From: an uncultured Candidatus Melainabacteria bacterium
GTDB lineage: Bacteria; Cyanobacteriota; Vampirovibrionia; Gastranaerophilales; Gastranaerophilaceae
Assembly: GCA_934754505.1 (NCBI GenBank)
Contig: CAKVIE010000003.1
Span: forward strand, 1-64,000
Direction of reading: 5' to 3'
Length of the DNA: 64,000 bases
This document shows, one piece after another, positions 1-6,762 of this stretch. The notes below the pieces were generated by a model. It ran no database searches, had not been told where the DNA came from, and worked only from the letters and a program-made list of their open reading frames with translations. How positions within the stretch are numbered: position 1 is the first letter of the stretch; each line of letters opens with the position of its first letter. The translations under genes were made by a program, and so were the position numbers.

Positions 1-77
1 TTGTTTTCATGTCAATAAATAAATTTTGCACAAAAATTTAATTTCATTTGGTAGACTAAAGTCTACCCTACAATTCT
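1..77. repeat. 77-bp perfect direct repeat, copy 1
   Basis: Bases 1-77 are identical to 2455-2531. Each copy ends in a REP-like palindrome followed by CCTACAATTCT, after which the flanks diverge. The left limit of this copy is unknown because it reaches the window edge. The two copies bracket a 2.4-kb segment with a membrane-anchored protein gene, a DUF1848 fragment and a RAYT transposase gene. Confidence 0.95.
50..67 (+). repeat. REP-like palindrome, family 1 (copy a)
   Basis: GGTAGACTAAAGTCTACC is a perfect inverted repeat with 8-bp arms and a 2-nt centre, followed by CTACA. The same arms recur at 1821-1838 and 2504-2521, on either side of a RAYT gene. This is the arrangement expected for REP/BIME elements mobilised by a cognate RAYT. 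Confidence 0.85.
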
Positions 78-78
78 A

Positions 79-1221
79 TTAATTAACAAAAACATATATT
101 TTTTTGTTTAATGAATAGAGTGGTAATGTTGTAAATAATATATTATTTGAAAAATTATCCATTAAATATTTTGTCTTAATCTTTTTGTTATGTTTGATTT
201 CAAAATAGTAGATTTTATTTCCCTTTTCTATAAAACAAATTTGTTTTTTACCTATTTTTACAATTTTGAAAATTTTGCACTTTTCAAATTCTTTGGGTAG
301 TTCTTCTTGTTTTATTTTCTTTGTGAAAATATCTATTTTTTCCAGTGTTCTATTATTAATAATCCAAATTTCCTGTACATTGTAAGAACCTGTTTGTTTG
401 TCGGGAATTCCATAATAATTAACCCAAAAACAATTTGAATTTTCTTTTATATTGGTTTCTAAAAATAATTTTTCTGTTTTAAAATCAAAAGTTGTATAAA
501 TTGCATTTGAATGTTTTTTTGTATTTTTATTATAGCCTCCTATATTCAAAAAATGATACAAACCTTCTGGTTGTATGATTGTTCCTTTTATATTTTCTAA
601 TTTGTTTTCTATAATTTTATAATTTCTAAAGTTTTCATATAAAATAATAATTTGATTTTCTCCATTTTCTTTGAAAATAGGAATATAAACTGTATTTTTT
701 TTATTTGAATTGACAAAGGGAGTACCAATATTTGTATATTTTCCACCAATATTAATTTGAGTATTTTTATTAATAATTTTTTGAGTCTTTATATCATATT
801 CTATTTTTTCTAAAACATTATTTTTCCAGTTAAAAATGATTATTTTATTATCAAGCGGAGCTGCATATATAGGGGTTATGTTATCTAATTCTTTTACTGA
901 AGTTGACTTATTTTGTTCCAAATCAAAAAACTCCGATTTTTTTCCTATAAAAAAGAAACCTTTTCTATTTGATACAGTATCAATATATGGAACAACAAAC
1001 CTATTTTGCTCTTTATAAAGCAATTGGGTAATAATTTTAAAATCAAAGATTTCTTTATTTTCTTGTTTAAAATACATACAGAAAATTACAACTATAAAAA
1101 TTAATAGAAAGCAAATTACTATATAGCTGTAGTTTTTTAGGTTTGATATTACTTCAATATTTTTATCATTAATGATTTTTTCATTACACCTATTTTTATT
1201 TTGTGAGGAATTATTAACCAT
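79..1221 (-). CDS. Membrane-anchored protein of unknown function
   Basis: About 380 aa. The start is the ATG at 1221, preceded by AAGGAG seven bases upstream; a GTG seven codons earlier would place that Shine-Dalgarno inside the gene. A polar N-terminus of about 30 residues is followed by one strong hydrophobic helix (YIVICFLLIFIVVIF), then a large Asn/Lys/Ile-rich extracytoplasmic domain with beta-rich, loosely repeating strands including a LNIGGY motif reminiscent of kelch/beta-propeller blades. No family is recognised. It resembles the gene at 3720-5003 in size, composition and an Asn-rich N-terminus before the hydrophobic segment, so the two may be distant paralogues. It lies between REP elements in the accessory island. 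Confidence 0.7.
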   Translation of the reverse strand: MVNNSSQNKNRCNEKIINDKNIEVISNLKNYSYIVICFLLIFIVVIFCMYFKQENKEIFDFKIITQLLYKEQNRFVVPYIDTVSNRKGFFFIGKKSEFFDLEQNKSTSVKELDNITPIYAAPLDNKIIIFNWKNNVLEKIEYDIKTQKIINKNTQINIGGKYTNIGTPFVNSNKKNTVYIPIFKENGENQIIILYENFRNYKIIENKLENIKGTIIQPEGLYHFLNIGGYNKNTKKHSNAIYTTFDFKTEKLFLETNIKENSNCFWVNYYGIPDKQTGSYNVQEIWIINNRTLEKIDIFTKKIKQEELPKEFEKCKIFKIVKIGKKQICFIEKGNKIYYFEIKHNKKIKTKYLMDNFSNNILFTTLPLYSLNKKIYVFVN

Positions 1222-1318
1222 TAGGGTACTCCTTATTTTCACAAAAAGCCTATTTCCATTATTTTATTATATAAAATGATTTTTCAATTGTCTATGTTGT
1301 TATCTTGTTTACAATGCG

Positions 1319-1348
1319 AGTCCGTAGGTTGGATTTTGACCCAACAGA
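1319..1348 (+). repeat. REP-like palindrome, family 2 (copy a)
   Basis: AGTCCGTAGG then GTTGGATTTTGACCCAAC (1328-1345; 8-2-8 arms with one mismatch) and AGAA. It continues AATTAACAGAATCAATAGG like the copy at 5779, so the copied unit includes tail sequence beyond the palindrome. No intact gene lies around this copy. Confidence 0.8.
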
Positions 1349-1456
1349 ATTAACAGAATCAATAGGTATAACTATATACATAAATTGAGAATGTTAGATA
1401 TATAAAACGAGAAAATTTTAATATTATATTTTTTATGAAAAAAATTCTCAAACAAA

Positions 1457-1497
1457 TGTCGGGCATTTCTCGTTGTTCTAAACTTATATGTCCGACA
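1457..1497 (-). terminator. Inverted repeat, possible terminator of the RAYT/DUF1848 pair
   Basis: TGTCGGGCAT (1457-1466) pairs with ATGTCCGACA (1488-1497) with one wobble. Read on the minus strand it follows the DUF1848 fragment and is trailed at some distance by a T-rich stretch. The 21-nt loop is long, so function as a terminator is uncertain. Confidence 0.35.
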
Positions 1498-1523
1498 AAC
1501 AGTTTTTTTACTTACCAAAGGTA

Positions 1524-1910
1524 TTAAAACAATTTTTGTTGAATATTATTTTCTAAAAACGATTTTTGACAGCTTTGTTGGATTTCATCTGTCGGTTTAA
1601 GATTTCCTAAAATCATCAAATTATTTGGATTATGTTTTTTGAAATTTTCTTGTGCTATTTGAGGATTTTGATTTGCATAACAATATTTACACCCATTAGG
1701 GCAAGTGTCATAATCTCCGATATTTCTATTCTCCATACAACGACACCCCTGTCTGTTACCTGAATGTCGAACTTTTTTAAAAGTAATACCATTTGCCTGA
1801 CCTAAAATATCAGCAGGTAGGGTAGACTTCAGTCTACCGTTAAATTTTACATTTTTACGAAAAATTCTAGTAAATTTTTTGGCGAAATACCAAAATTGAA
1901 TTTTAATCAT
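1524..1910 (-). pseudogene. DUF1848 C-terminal fragment fused to REP-derived codons
   Basis: 128 codons. Residues from about 45 on match the C-terminal part of DUF1848 proteins: a Cys cluster GCRCMENRNIGDYDTC followed by CKYCYAN and a closing QQKLF. Full-length family members are about 300 aa, so the N-terminal two thirds are missing. Residues 25-32 (GRLKSTLP) are the in-frame translation of a family-1 REP palindrome, and the first 24 residues are unrelated. The ATG overlaps the RAYT stop codon as ATGA, so the remnant is translationally coupled to the transposase gene. Most likely a decayed gene captured behind a REP insertion. Whether the short product has a role is unknown. Confidence 0.75.
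1821..1838 (-). repeat. REP-like palindrome, family 1 (copy b)
   Basis: GGTAGACTTCAGTCTACC, same arms as copies a and c but inverted: the conserved CCCTAC flank lies on the minus strand. It sits inside the reading frame of the DUF1848 fragment, downstream of the RAYT gene. Confidence 0.85.
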
Positions 1911-2431
1911 TCAAAATCTAATTTTTTGATATCGTTTTTATCTTCAAAATTACACCAATTTTTATCATAATAACCCATTTTGACAAATTTTTTAAAACTT
2001 GAATATTTCCAATCCTTTGCTTTTTTAACATAATCGTGCTTTATCGGATTATAATGAATATAATCTAAATGTTTATAAAAATCATTTTCATTGCGTATTA
2101 TATGGTCATAATACTTTCTCTGCCATATTCCCTTTTCCCGCCTATTTTTTTGTTCTTCCGTCTGATTTTCATTAAACTGCATTTGTCTTGAAAATTTTGA
2201 TTTAAATGATTGTATTATTTTTGAAAAATCTTCTGCTTTTTCGCTTTGAATTATTATGTGCATGTGATTTTCCAAAACAACTCCTGCTATAATATGAAAA
2301 TTATATTGTGTCTGTGTAAAAGATTGCCGTATCTGATCAATATTTTTAATTAATATTGGCTGCCTTTTGTATGTAACTATTGTGATAAACACAAGATTCT
2401 TATTTTGAAAATATCTTTTAAAATTCGACAT
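1907..2431 (-). CDS. REP-associated tyrosine transposase (RAYT, Y1/IS200-like)
   Basis: 174 aa, a full-length RAYT. The HUH motif appears as ENHMHIIIQ (about residues 55-63; the family usually has HxH, here HMH). The signature GIWQRKYYDHIIRNENDF precedes the catalytic-Tyr helix LDYIHYNPIKH, followed by WKYSSFKKF. These proteins nick single-stranded REP hairpins and are thought to spread them. Family-1 palindromes lie on both sides, which makes them the probable substrate. There is no Shine-Dalgarno; an extended -10 ends 6 nt before the ATG, so the mRNA may be leaderless. It overlaps the DUF1848 remnant by ATGA. It is intact, unlike the RAYT at 5876. Confidence 0.93.
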   Translation of the reverse strand: MSNFKRYFQNKNLVFITIVTYKRQPILIKNIDQIRQSFTQTQYNFHIIAGVVLENHMHIIIQSEKAEDFSKIIQSFKSKFSRQMQFNENQTEEQKNRREKGIWQRKYYDHIIRNENDFYKHLDYIHYNPIKHDYVKKAKDWKYSSFKKFVKMGYYDKNWCNFEDKNDIKKLDFE

Positions 2432-2437
2432 ATAAAA

Positions 2438-2446
2438 ATTTTATCA
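2438..2446 (-). promoter_or_regulatory. Extended -10 of the RAYT gene
   Basis: On the minus strand TGATAAAAT (TGn plus TAAAAT) ends 6 nt before the RAYT ATG. Transcription would begin at or next to the start codon. Confidence 0.4.
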
Positions 2447-2454
2447 TATTTTTT

Positions 2455-2531
2455 TTGTTTTCATGTCAATAAATAAATTTTGCACAAAAATTTAATTTCA
2501 TTTGGTAGACTAAAGTCTACCCTACAATTCT
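2455..2531. repeat. 77-bp perfect direct repeat, copy 2
   Basis: Identical to 1-77. It starts 24 bases upstream of the RAYT start codon and ends 57 bases before the cupin terminator. It contains REP family-1 copy c. Confidence 0.95.
2504..2521 (+). repeat. REP-like palindrome, family 1 (copy c)
   Basis: GGTAGACTAAAGTCTACC, identical to copy a and in the same orientation, upstream of the RAYT gene. Confidence 0.85.
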
Positions 2532-2587
2532 GTATCTGTTCTTGAACCTGTGTTGATTATCATTTTATACTTTTATTCCTGATTAAA

Positions 2588-2609
2588 AAAGGGGCAAGAT
2601 TGCCCCTTT
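2588..2609 (-). terminator. Rho-independent terminator of the marR-cupin operon
   Basis: AAAGGGGCA-agat-TGCCCCTTT, a perfect 9-bp stem with a 4-nt loop. On the minus strand it is followed by T6, immediately after the cupin stop codon. Confidence 0.9.
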
Positions 2610-2614
2610 CAATT

Positions 2615-2989
2615 TTAGCACAATTCAGCATCGCCAAGTCCAAATTGTTCTAAACTGTTTGATTTTGCTTGAACACAAATATAATCCAAATCAGTTTTTG
2701 CCTCCATTGTTCTTATGGCATTCGGAAGAACTTTTACGCAACTGCCTTCTTTCACCACAAGAACTTCTCCATCTAAAGTCATTGTGCCTTCCCCTTTTAG
2801 AAAAATATAAAGTTCTTCATTTTGTTTGTGTTTGTGATTGAATGGCAATTTTACTCCGGCAGGCATTGCACTAACCGAAATTTCACAACCAGTTAAGCCC
2901 AACAAATCATGCAAAAACGCTTTACCGTTTTCATAATTTTTGCCTACTTCACTAATTTTTCCGATTTCTTCTTTTTTAAAGTTTGTCAT
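2615..2989 (-). CDS. Small cupin-domain protein
   Basis: 124 aa single-domain cupin. Motif 1 is visible as NHKHKQNEELYIFLKGEG (about residues 51-68), with the His/His/Glu expected for a metal site, and a second beta segment GSCVKVLPNAIRTMEA. Small cupins of this type bind metals or small molecules or act as isomerases or dioxygenases; the substrate cannot be read from sequence. AAAGGAG precedes the ATG. It lies 47 bp behind marR on the same strand and a second copy of the marR operator lies in the gap, so it is the likely regulatory target of that MarR protein. Confidence 0.85.
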   Translation of the reverse strand: MTNFKKEEIGKISEVGKNYENGKAFLHDLLGLTGCEISVSAMPAGVKLPFNHKHKQNEELYIFLKGEGTMTLDGEVLVVKEGSCVKVLPNAIRTMEAKTDLDYICVQAKSNSLEQFGLGDAELC

Positions 2990-3005
2990 AATGTTTTCTC
3001 CTTTC

Positions 3006-3019
3006 GTTAGACATCTAAC
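3006..3019. promoter_or_regulatory. Second MarR-type operator, upstream of the cupin gene
   Basis: GTTAGACATCTAAC has the same half-sites (GTTAGA/TCTAAC) as the perfect palindrome in the marR promoter. It lies just upstream of the cupin Shine-Dalgarno, within the marR-cupin gap. Confidence 0.65.
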
Positions 3020-3036
3020 TATTATTGTAAAATTTT

Positions 3037-3447
3037 TTATTTTAGTACTTTTATTAAAAGTTTTTCTATTAATTCAGACTCTTCCGGAGATAAATTTTTG
3101 TATAACATTTTATTCAATACTTTTGAAATTTTTTCAAATATCACTTTAAAATCTTCACCTTTTTGAGTCAAAACAATATTTGTAAATCGACTATCTTCTT
3201 CAGAAACTTCTCTTTTTAAATATCCTAATTTCTCAAGTTTATCAACTAGCACTGTAACCGTTGGTTTTGTTCTATGAATGCTATTTGCAATATCTTTCAT
3301 CGTCATTTTACCGTTTTTATAAAGACATACAAGAATATCACCGTGACTTGGTACAAGTCCTTCTGCACCATTATTTTTTAATTCTTCAATAATAAAACGG
3401 TTACCTTTTTCATGAATTTTTGATACTAAAGATAACATTTTTTTCAT
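3037..3447 (-). CDS. MarR-family transcriptional regulator
   Basis: 136 aa, normal for MarR. The winged helix is visible: MTMKDIANSIHRTKPTVTVL (helix-turn-helix, about residues 49-68) then VDKLEKLGYLKREVSEEDSR (recognition helix and wing with the typical DxR), followed by a C-terminal dimerisation helix. MarR proteins are mostly repressors released by small ligands or oxidants. The promoter carries a palindromic operator in its spacer, so autorepression is expected. The -10 lies 8 nt from the ATG, so the mRNA is probably leaderless; an in-frame ATG at codon 4 is an alternative start. The cupin gene downstream is the co-regulated partner. Confidence 0.92.
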   Translation of the reverse strand: MKKMLSLVSKIHEKGNRFIIEELKNNGAEGLVPSHGDILVCLYKNGKMTMKDIANSIHRTKPTVTVLVDKLEKLGYLKREVSEEDSRFTNIVLTQKGEDFKVIFEKISKVLNKMLYKNLSPEESELIEKLLIKVLK

Positions 3448-3455
3448 ATAATTAT

Positions 3456-3483
3456 ATTATAGTTAGATATCTAACTTTGTCAA
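3456..3483 (-). promoter_or_regulatory. marR promoter with embedded palindromic operator
   Basis: On the minus strand TTGACA (3478-3483), 16-bp spacer, TATAAT (3456-3461). The palindrome AGTTAGATATCTAACT (3461-3476) fills the spacer and touches the -10. A bound MarR dimer would block RNA polymerase. Confidence 0.85.
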
Positions 3484-3512
3484 GAGGTTTTTATAATTTT
3501 TATATTTTTTTT

Positions 3513-3603
3513 AGTCCGTAGGTTGGATTTTGACCCAACAGAAAAACTTGTTGCCCGTGGCAATCCATTCAGAATACTTCAAAAAATAAAGTCGATTAAC
3601 TAA
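3513..3603 (+). repeat. REP-like palindrome, family 2 (copy b) with a short relic frame
   Basis: AGTCCGTAGG plus GTTGGATTTTGACCCAAC (3522-3539) and AGAA. Reading in the frame used by the gene at 5018-5869 it encodes VRRLDFDPTE and continues for 19 more codons to a stop at 3601-3603. This looks like the decayed end of another gene that carried the same REP as a C-terminal tail. No start codon or upstream coding sequence remains. Confidence 0.7.
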
Positions 3604-3647
3604 ACTGAAAGGCAGCTTGTTGCCCAATTCTCAAATTCACAAAATAA

Positions 3648-3676
3648 TAGACAATTACGAAACCATTTTGTATAAT
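3648..3676 (+). promoter_or_regulatory. Promoter of the 3720 gene
   Basis: TAGACA (3648-3653), 17-bp spacer, TATAAT (3671-3676). This gives a leader of about 37 nt with AGAGGAG ahead of the ATG at 3720. Confidence 0.6.
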
Positions 3677-3719
3677 AAAGCAATGAAAAAAATGCATTTT
3701 GTAAAAAAGAGGAGTTAAT

Positions 3720-5003
3720 ATGGCAGATAATTCCCCGCAAAACGGGAATAGCTTTAATGCGGAAAATCAGGAAAATAATAATGAAAATAAAATTGTTGGA
3801 TTGAAATTCAACCTACGATTTAATCTACGAGTTTATATGTTTTTGTTTTTTTTCATTAATTTTAACGCAGCTTGTTTGGCTCAAGAAACTTTTGAGTATA
3901 TCAATTCCGAACAAAAAAATGTAATTTCGTATGATAAAAATTTCGATATATGTTTCTACAAAATCAAATTACCGGTTCAAAAAATTAATAACCCTAATTT
4001 TATTCGAATTGAGGATAATAATAGTATTTTATCAAAAGAAGTTGTTTTTCTTATTCAAGATACAAGCATAGATAACGCTTTTTTATATATAATTGATGCA
4101 AATACAACCGAAAAAAAACCTGTTGAAATTATAGAAGAACCTTTATTTAATAATAAAGACAGTCTTATTATCTGTAATGAAAACAATAATATTTATGCAA
4201 TAAATTGTAAGTTACAAAAAATATCAAAATATGATAGATCGTCAAAAACTATAACAACGAAAAATATTAACTTGTTATATAGAGAAAAATATAATCACTG
4301 GTTATTTGAGGAGAAGAATAAATTATATTTGATTGGCGGATATGATATAAAATCCTCTTTTTGTAACATTATAGAAGTTATAAATCTAAAAGATTTAAGC
4401 AAGGAAAAAACAATAAAACAGCAATCTGATTTAGAAGGCGGAACATTGCTATTTCATTGTAACAATAAACTATGCAGATATTATTTATTGGGTTGCAAAA
4501 ATAAATTATATAATTCAAATAATATTATAGGGTTATACACTGATAAAAATTTCAGTTCAATTTCTGCATTAGGTAAATTAAAGTTTAATCAGGATGAAGA
4601 TTATATAGTGCAATCTCATATATGTTCCGAAAATGGACAATTCGAAGATGTCATATTTTCAGTAAACAGAACTTCAAATGAAATAAACAAAATAGATATG
4701 AATAGTTTTTCAAAAGAATTAATAGAATTTCCTTCTGAATTAAAAAATAAAAATTTAAGAATATTTTTTCCATACTTTATTTTTGATGACGAAAATAAAT
4801 TCTATCTAACAATATTTAAATCAGATAAACTCAAAAGATTTGCGGAAATTAAAAAAACTTATAAAAATAGCGAATGCAAAAAGTTATATAAAGAGTGTTT
4901 TCGTCTATTAAATCCGACTGAATCAGAATTTATTATTGTTGGACCACCAAGAGAAGGAAATATTTTTGAAATGATACAAATAAAAAGATTAATAAATAGA
5001 TAA
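3720..5003 (+). CDS. Exported protein of unknown function, possible beta-propeller
   Basis: 427 aa. Strong AGAGGAG supports the ATG at 3720. Residues 1-24 are Asn/Gln-rich; residues 26-38 come from a family-2 REP element read in frame; then MFLFFFINFNAACLAQ looks like a signal peptide, with Met40 as a possible older start. The mature part is Asn/Lys/Ile-rich, beta-rich and contains a kelch-like blade (LYLIGGYDI, about residue 203) and several IYAIN/FYLTIF-type strands, so a propeller-like fold is plausible but unproven. It is similar in character to the protein at 79-1221. Four nucleotides-rich of A/T and flanked by REPs, it belongs to the accessory island. It precedes the 5018 gene by 14 bp and is probably co-transcribed with it. 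Confidence 0.65.
   Translation: MADNSPQNGNSFNAENQENNNENKIVGLKFNLRFNLRVYMFLFFFINFNAACLAQETFEYINSEQKNVISYDKNFDICFYKIKLPVQKINNPNFIRIEDNNSILSKEVVFLIQDTSIDNAFLYIIDANTTEKKPVEIIEEPLFNNKDSLIICNENNNIYAINCKLQKISKYDRSSKTITTKNINLLYREKYNHWLFEEKNKLYLIGGYDIKSSFCNIIEVINLKDLSKEKTIKQQSDLEGGTLLFHCNNKLCRYYLLGCKNKLYNSNNIIGLYTDKNFSSISALGKLKFNQDEDYIVQSHICSENGQFEDVIFSVNRTSNEINKIDMNSFSKELIEFPSELKNKNLRIFFPYFIFDDENKFYLTIFKSDKLKRFAEIKKTYKNSECKKLYKECFRLLNPTESEFIIVGPPREGNIFEMIQIKRLINR
3795..3817 (-). repeat. REP-like palindrome, family 2 (copy c, degenerate, inverted)
   Basis: GTTGGATTGAAATTCAAC (3795-3812; 8-2-8 arms with one wobble) followed by CTACG, which is the CGTAG flank of the family on the minus strand. It is translated as part of the N-terminus of the 3720 gene. 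Confidence 0.65.
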
Positions 5004-5017
5004 AAGAAAGGATATAT

Positions 5018-5869
5018 ATGCCAACAGAAGAATTAACTCAGAATTATCTTAACTATACAGTAAAGAGAAAAATTGATATTCAATATTCTGAACTATACAA
5101 AAAATATGAACAAAAAATTAAAGATGGAAATTTTGATACTGGAAATGTTAAAAATGCTTTTGAACATGCATTCGGAGCTGCTTTTATAACTTATGATAGA
5201 TCAAAAGAAGATGCATATTTTTTGGGGCTTACAAAAGAACATTTAACACAAGATAAAGAAATAAAAGCTCATGAATTTTATGAAGATGGAACTCGCAAAA
5301 GATCTCATGAAGAGGCTTTAGAAATTGTTATAAAAGATACAAATAGAGATCTGTGGAATAATAATATTGGTATACAAGAAGCAAATGAAGCACGAAAAAA
5401 TGGAATGTCTGTAAATGTTCTTGCCGAAAAAATATTCTTAGATATTCTTGATACTAATAAATATATTGTTGATTTAAATGATTCAAGAGAATGGAAAAAA
5501 GGTGCTAAAAATGCAAATTTATGGGTTTATGTAAAAAATGAAATGAAATTAACTTGTTTGAAACATCCTAAACTCTATAATAGATATTTTTATGAAAATG
5601 AATATTTGAAAAAGCAAGGTATAAAAACAGGTTTTGCTGCCCCGATTATTGAAGAAGCTGAAATTTCGGAAGGTTCAGCCCATGACCCAATAATATTTGA
5701 TTTAAATAATAATGGAAAACTTGAAACAACAGATATAAACAATGGTGTTTACTTTGACCATGAAAATGACGGATTTGCAGTCCGTAGGTTGGGTTTTAAC
5801 CCAACAGAATTAACAGAATTAACAGAATTAATAGAATCAATAGGAAATGCTATCAAAAAGGCGGCATAA
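5018..5869 (+). CDS. Truncated Ca-binding/toxin-type protein ending in a REP-encoded tail
   Basis: 283 aa with AAAGGA before the ATG. The N-terminal part contains NAFEHAFGAAFITY ... DLWNNNIG, resembling the HAxxxA...DLxNNxxG signature of DUF6973-like domains in secreted or toxin proteins (from memory, modest confidence). Residues about 222-250 are DPIIFDLNNNGKLETTD then YFDHENDGFA, the start of the Asp-rich module found in RTX-like and large adhesin proteins, which normally continues for hundreds of residues. Here the frame runs into a family-2 REP at DGFA/VRRLGFNPTE and ends after a tandem TELTELTE stretch. The gene therefore looks 3'-truncated by REP/RAYT insertion. The next RAYT starts 6 bp after its stop. 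Confidence 0.7.
   Translation: MPTEELTQNYLNYTVKRKIDIQYSELYKKYEQKIKDGNFDTGNVKNAFEHAFGAAFITYDRSKEDAYFLGLTKEHLTQDKEIKAHEFYEDGTRKRSHEEALEIVIKDTNRDLWNNNIGIQEANEARKNGMSVNVLAEKIFLDILDTNKYIVDLNDSREWKKGAKNANLWVYVKNEMKLTCLKHPKLYNRYFYENEYLKKQGIKTGFAAPIIEEAEISEGSAHDPIIFDLNNNGKLETTDINNGVYFDHENDGFAVRRLGFNPTELTELTELIESIGNAIKKAA
5779..5808 (+). repeat. REP-like palindrome, family 2 (copy d, perfect)
   Basis: GTTGGGTTTTAACCCAAC (5788-5805) has perfect 8-bp arms and a 2-nt centre, the same 8-2-8 geometry as family 1. It is followed by a 9-nt tandem repeat, GAATTAACA and variants, up to about 5845. It lies within the 3' end of the 5018 gene, just ahead of the second RAYT. Confidence 0.85.
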
Positions 5870-5875
5870 GGAATA

Positions 5876-6409
5876 ATGAATTATCATCGAGTATTTATAG
5901 AAAATTCAAAAATATTCATAACGGTTGTCACAAGCAAAAGAAGACCGATATTGATTGAGAATATTGATATATTGAGAAATTCATTTGAGCAAGCTAAGGA
6001 AAAAATCAGATTCAAAACAGATGCAATTGTTATATTACCCGACCATTTACATATGATAATCCAGCCGGAGAGGAATTGTTATTATCCGGAAATTATAAAA
6101 AGAATAAAAGTAAATTTTTCAAAGCAGATTGATACGAGTCTAATAGAGGATTACAAAGAAACAAAAAGCAGAAAATCTAAAAACGAAAAGGACATATGGC
6201 AGAGGCGATATTGGGAACATACAATAACAGACCAAAATGATTTGCAGAATTGTATAGACTATATACATTATAACCCTGTAAAACACGGATTGGTAAAACA
6301 AGCAAAAATGTGAAAATATTCAACATTTGATAAATATTTAAAACGAGGATTTTATGATGAAAATTGGTGTGACTTCAATGACAAAGAGAAAATATATATA
6401 AGTGAATAG
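5876..6409 (+). pseudogene. RAYT transposase gene interrupted by a nonsense codon
   Basis: The frame encodes 145 aa to a TGA at 6311-6313 and then continues without further stops for 31 codons to TAG at 6407-6409. The post-stop sequence KYSTFDKYLKRGFYDENWC aligns with WKYSSFKKFVKMGYYDKNWC of the RAYT at 1907-2431, where the stop position is Trp: TGG has become TGA. Before the stop all RAYT motifs are present (LPDHLHMIIQ, the HxH site; IWQRRYWEHTITDQND; YIHYNPVKHGL). The catalytic core is therefore intact and only the C-terminal helix is lost, so residual activity is possible. AAGGA before the ATG overlaps the end of the 5018 gene. Family-2 REPs are its likely substrate. Confidence 0.88.
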
Positions 6410-6655
6410 AAAAACAGTGGCATTTGGAAAGTTTTTTATTTATCCGTTGATAAATATCTTGATGAAGGTATAAGTGTCAGATACTTAGAATTTTCTTGAA
6501 TACAAAAAGGTGAAGTTTTGGCTTCACCTTTCTGATATTTAAAATTAAATTACTTGTTTCTCCTTTTATACAAATAGTTCAAGGCTTGTAAATATATTTT
6601 TTGCTATAAATTTAAGATTTTTTTACAATAAATAAAAGTTAAATATCTGATAATT
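6410..6655. other. Intergenic stretch with a short relic frame and terminator
   Basis: No gene is recognised. A 27-codon open stretch at about 6410-6499 on the plus strand (reading SGIWKVFYLSVDKYLDEG in part) could be a leftover of the gene interrupted at 5018-5869, but it is too short to assign. The rest is AT-rich non-coding sequence containing the terminator at 6506. Confidence 0.4.
6506..6531 (+). terminator. Rho-independent terminator after the island
   Basis: AAAGGTGAAG, 6-nt loop, CTTCACCTTT: a perfect 10-bp stem. The T-tract after the stem is weak on the plus strand but an A-tract precedes it, so it may work in either direction. Confidence 0.7.
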
Positions 6656-6683
6656 TTGAAAGGTTTATCATTTAAAGTACAAT
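6656..6683 (+). promoter_or_regulatory. Promoter of the NhaC-type antiporter gene
   Basis: TTGAAA (6656-6661), 16-bp spacer, TACAAT (6678-6683). The predicted transcription start near 6690 lies downstream of the ATG at 6688, which argues for the ATG at 6763 as the real start. Confidence 0.6.
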
Positions 6684-6762
6684 AGATATGCATAAACGAA
6701 ATTTTACAAAGTTGTTTTTTTTCGCTAAAATAAGACGGAATATTATAACTCAAGGATATGGT

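Noticed and set aside
6311..6313. TGA within RAYT as a sign of recoded TGA (Trp)
   Set aside because: All other full-length genes in the window read normally and several end in TGA; a nonsense mutation is simpler.
1..6500. CRISPR array or integron from the repeated palindromes
   Set aside because: The repeats are dispersed, palindromic and irregularly spaced, with no spacers or cas/integrase genes; REP/RAYT explains them.
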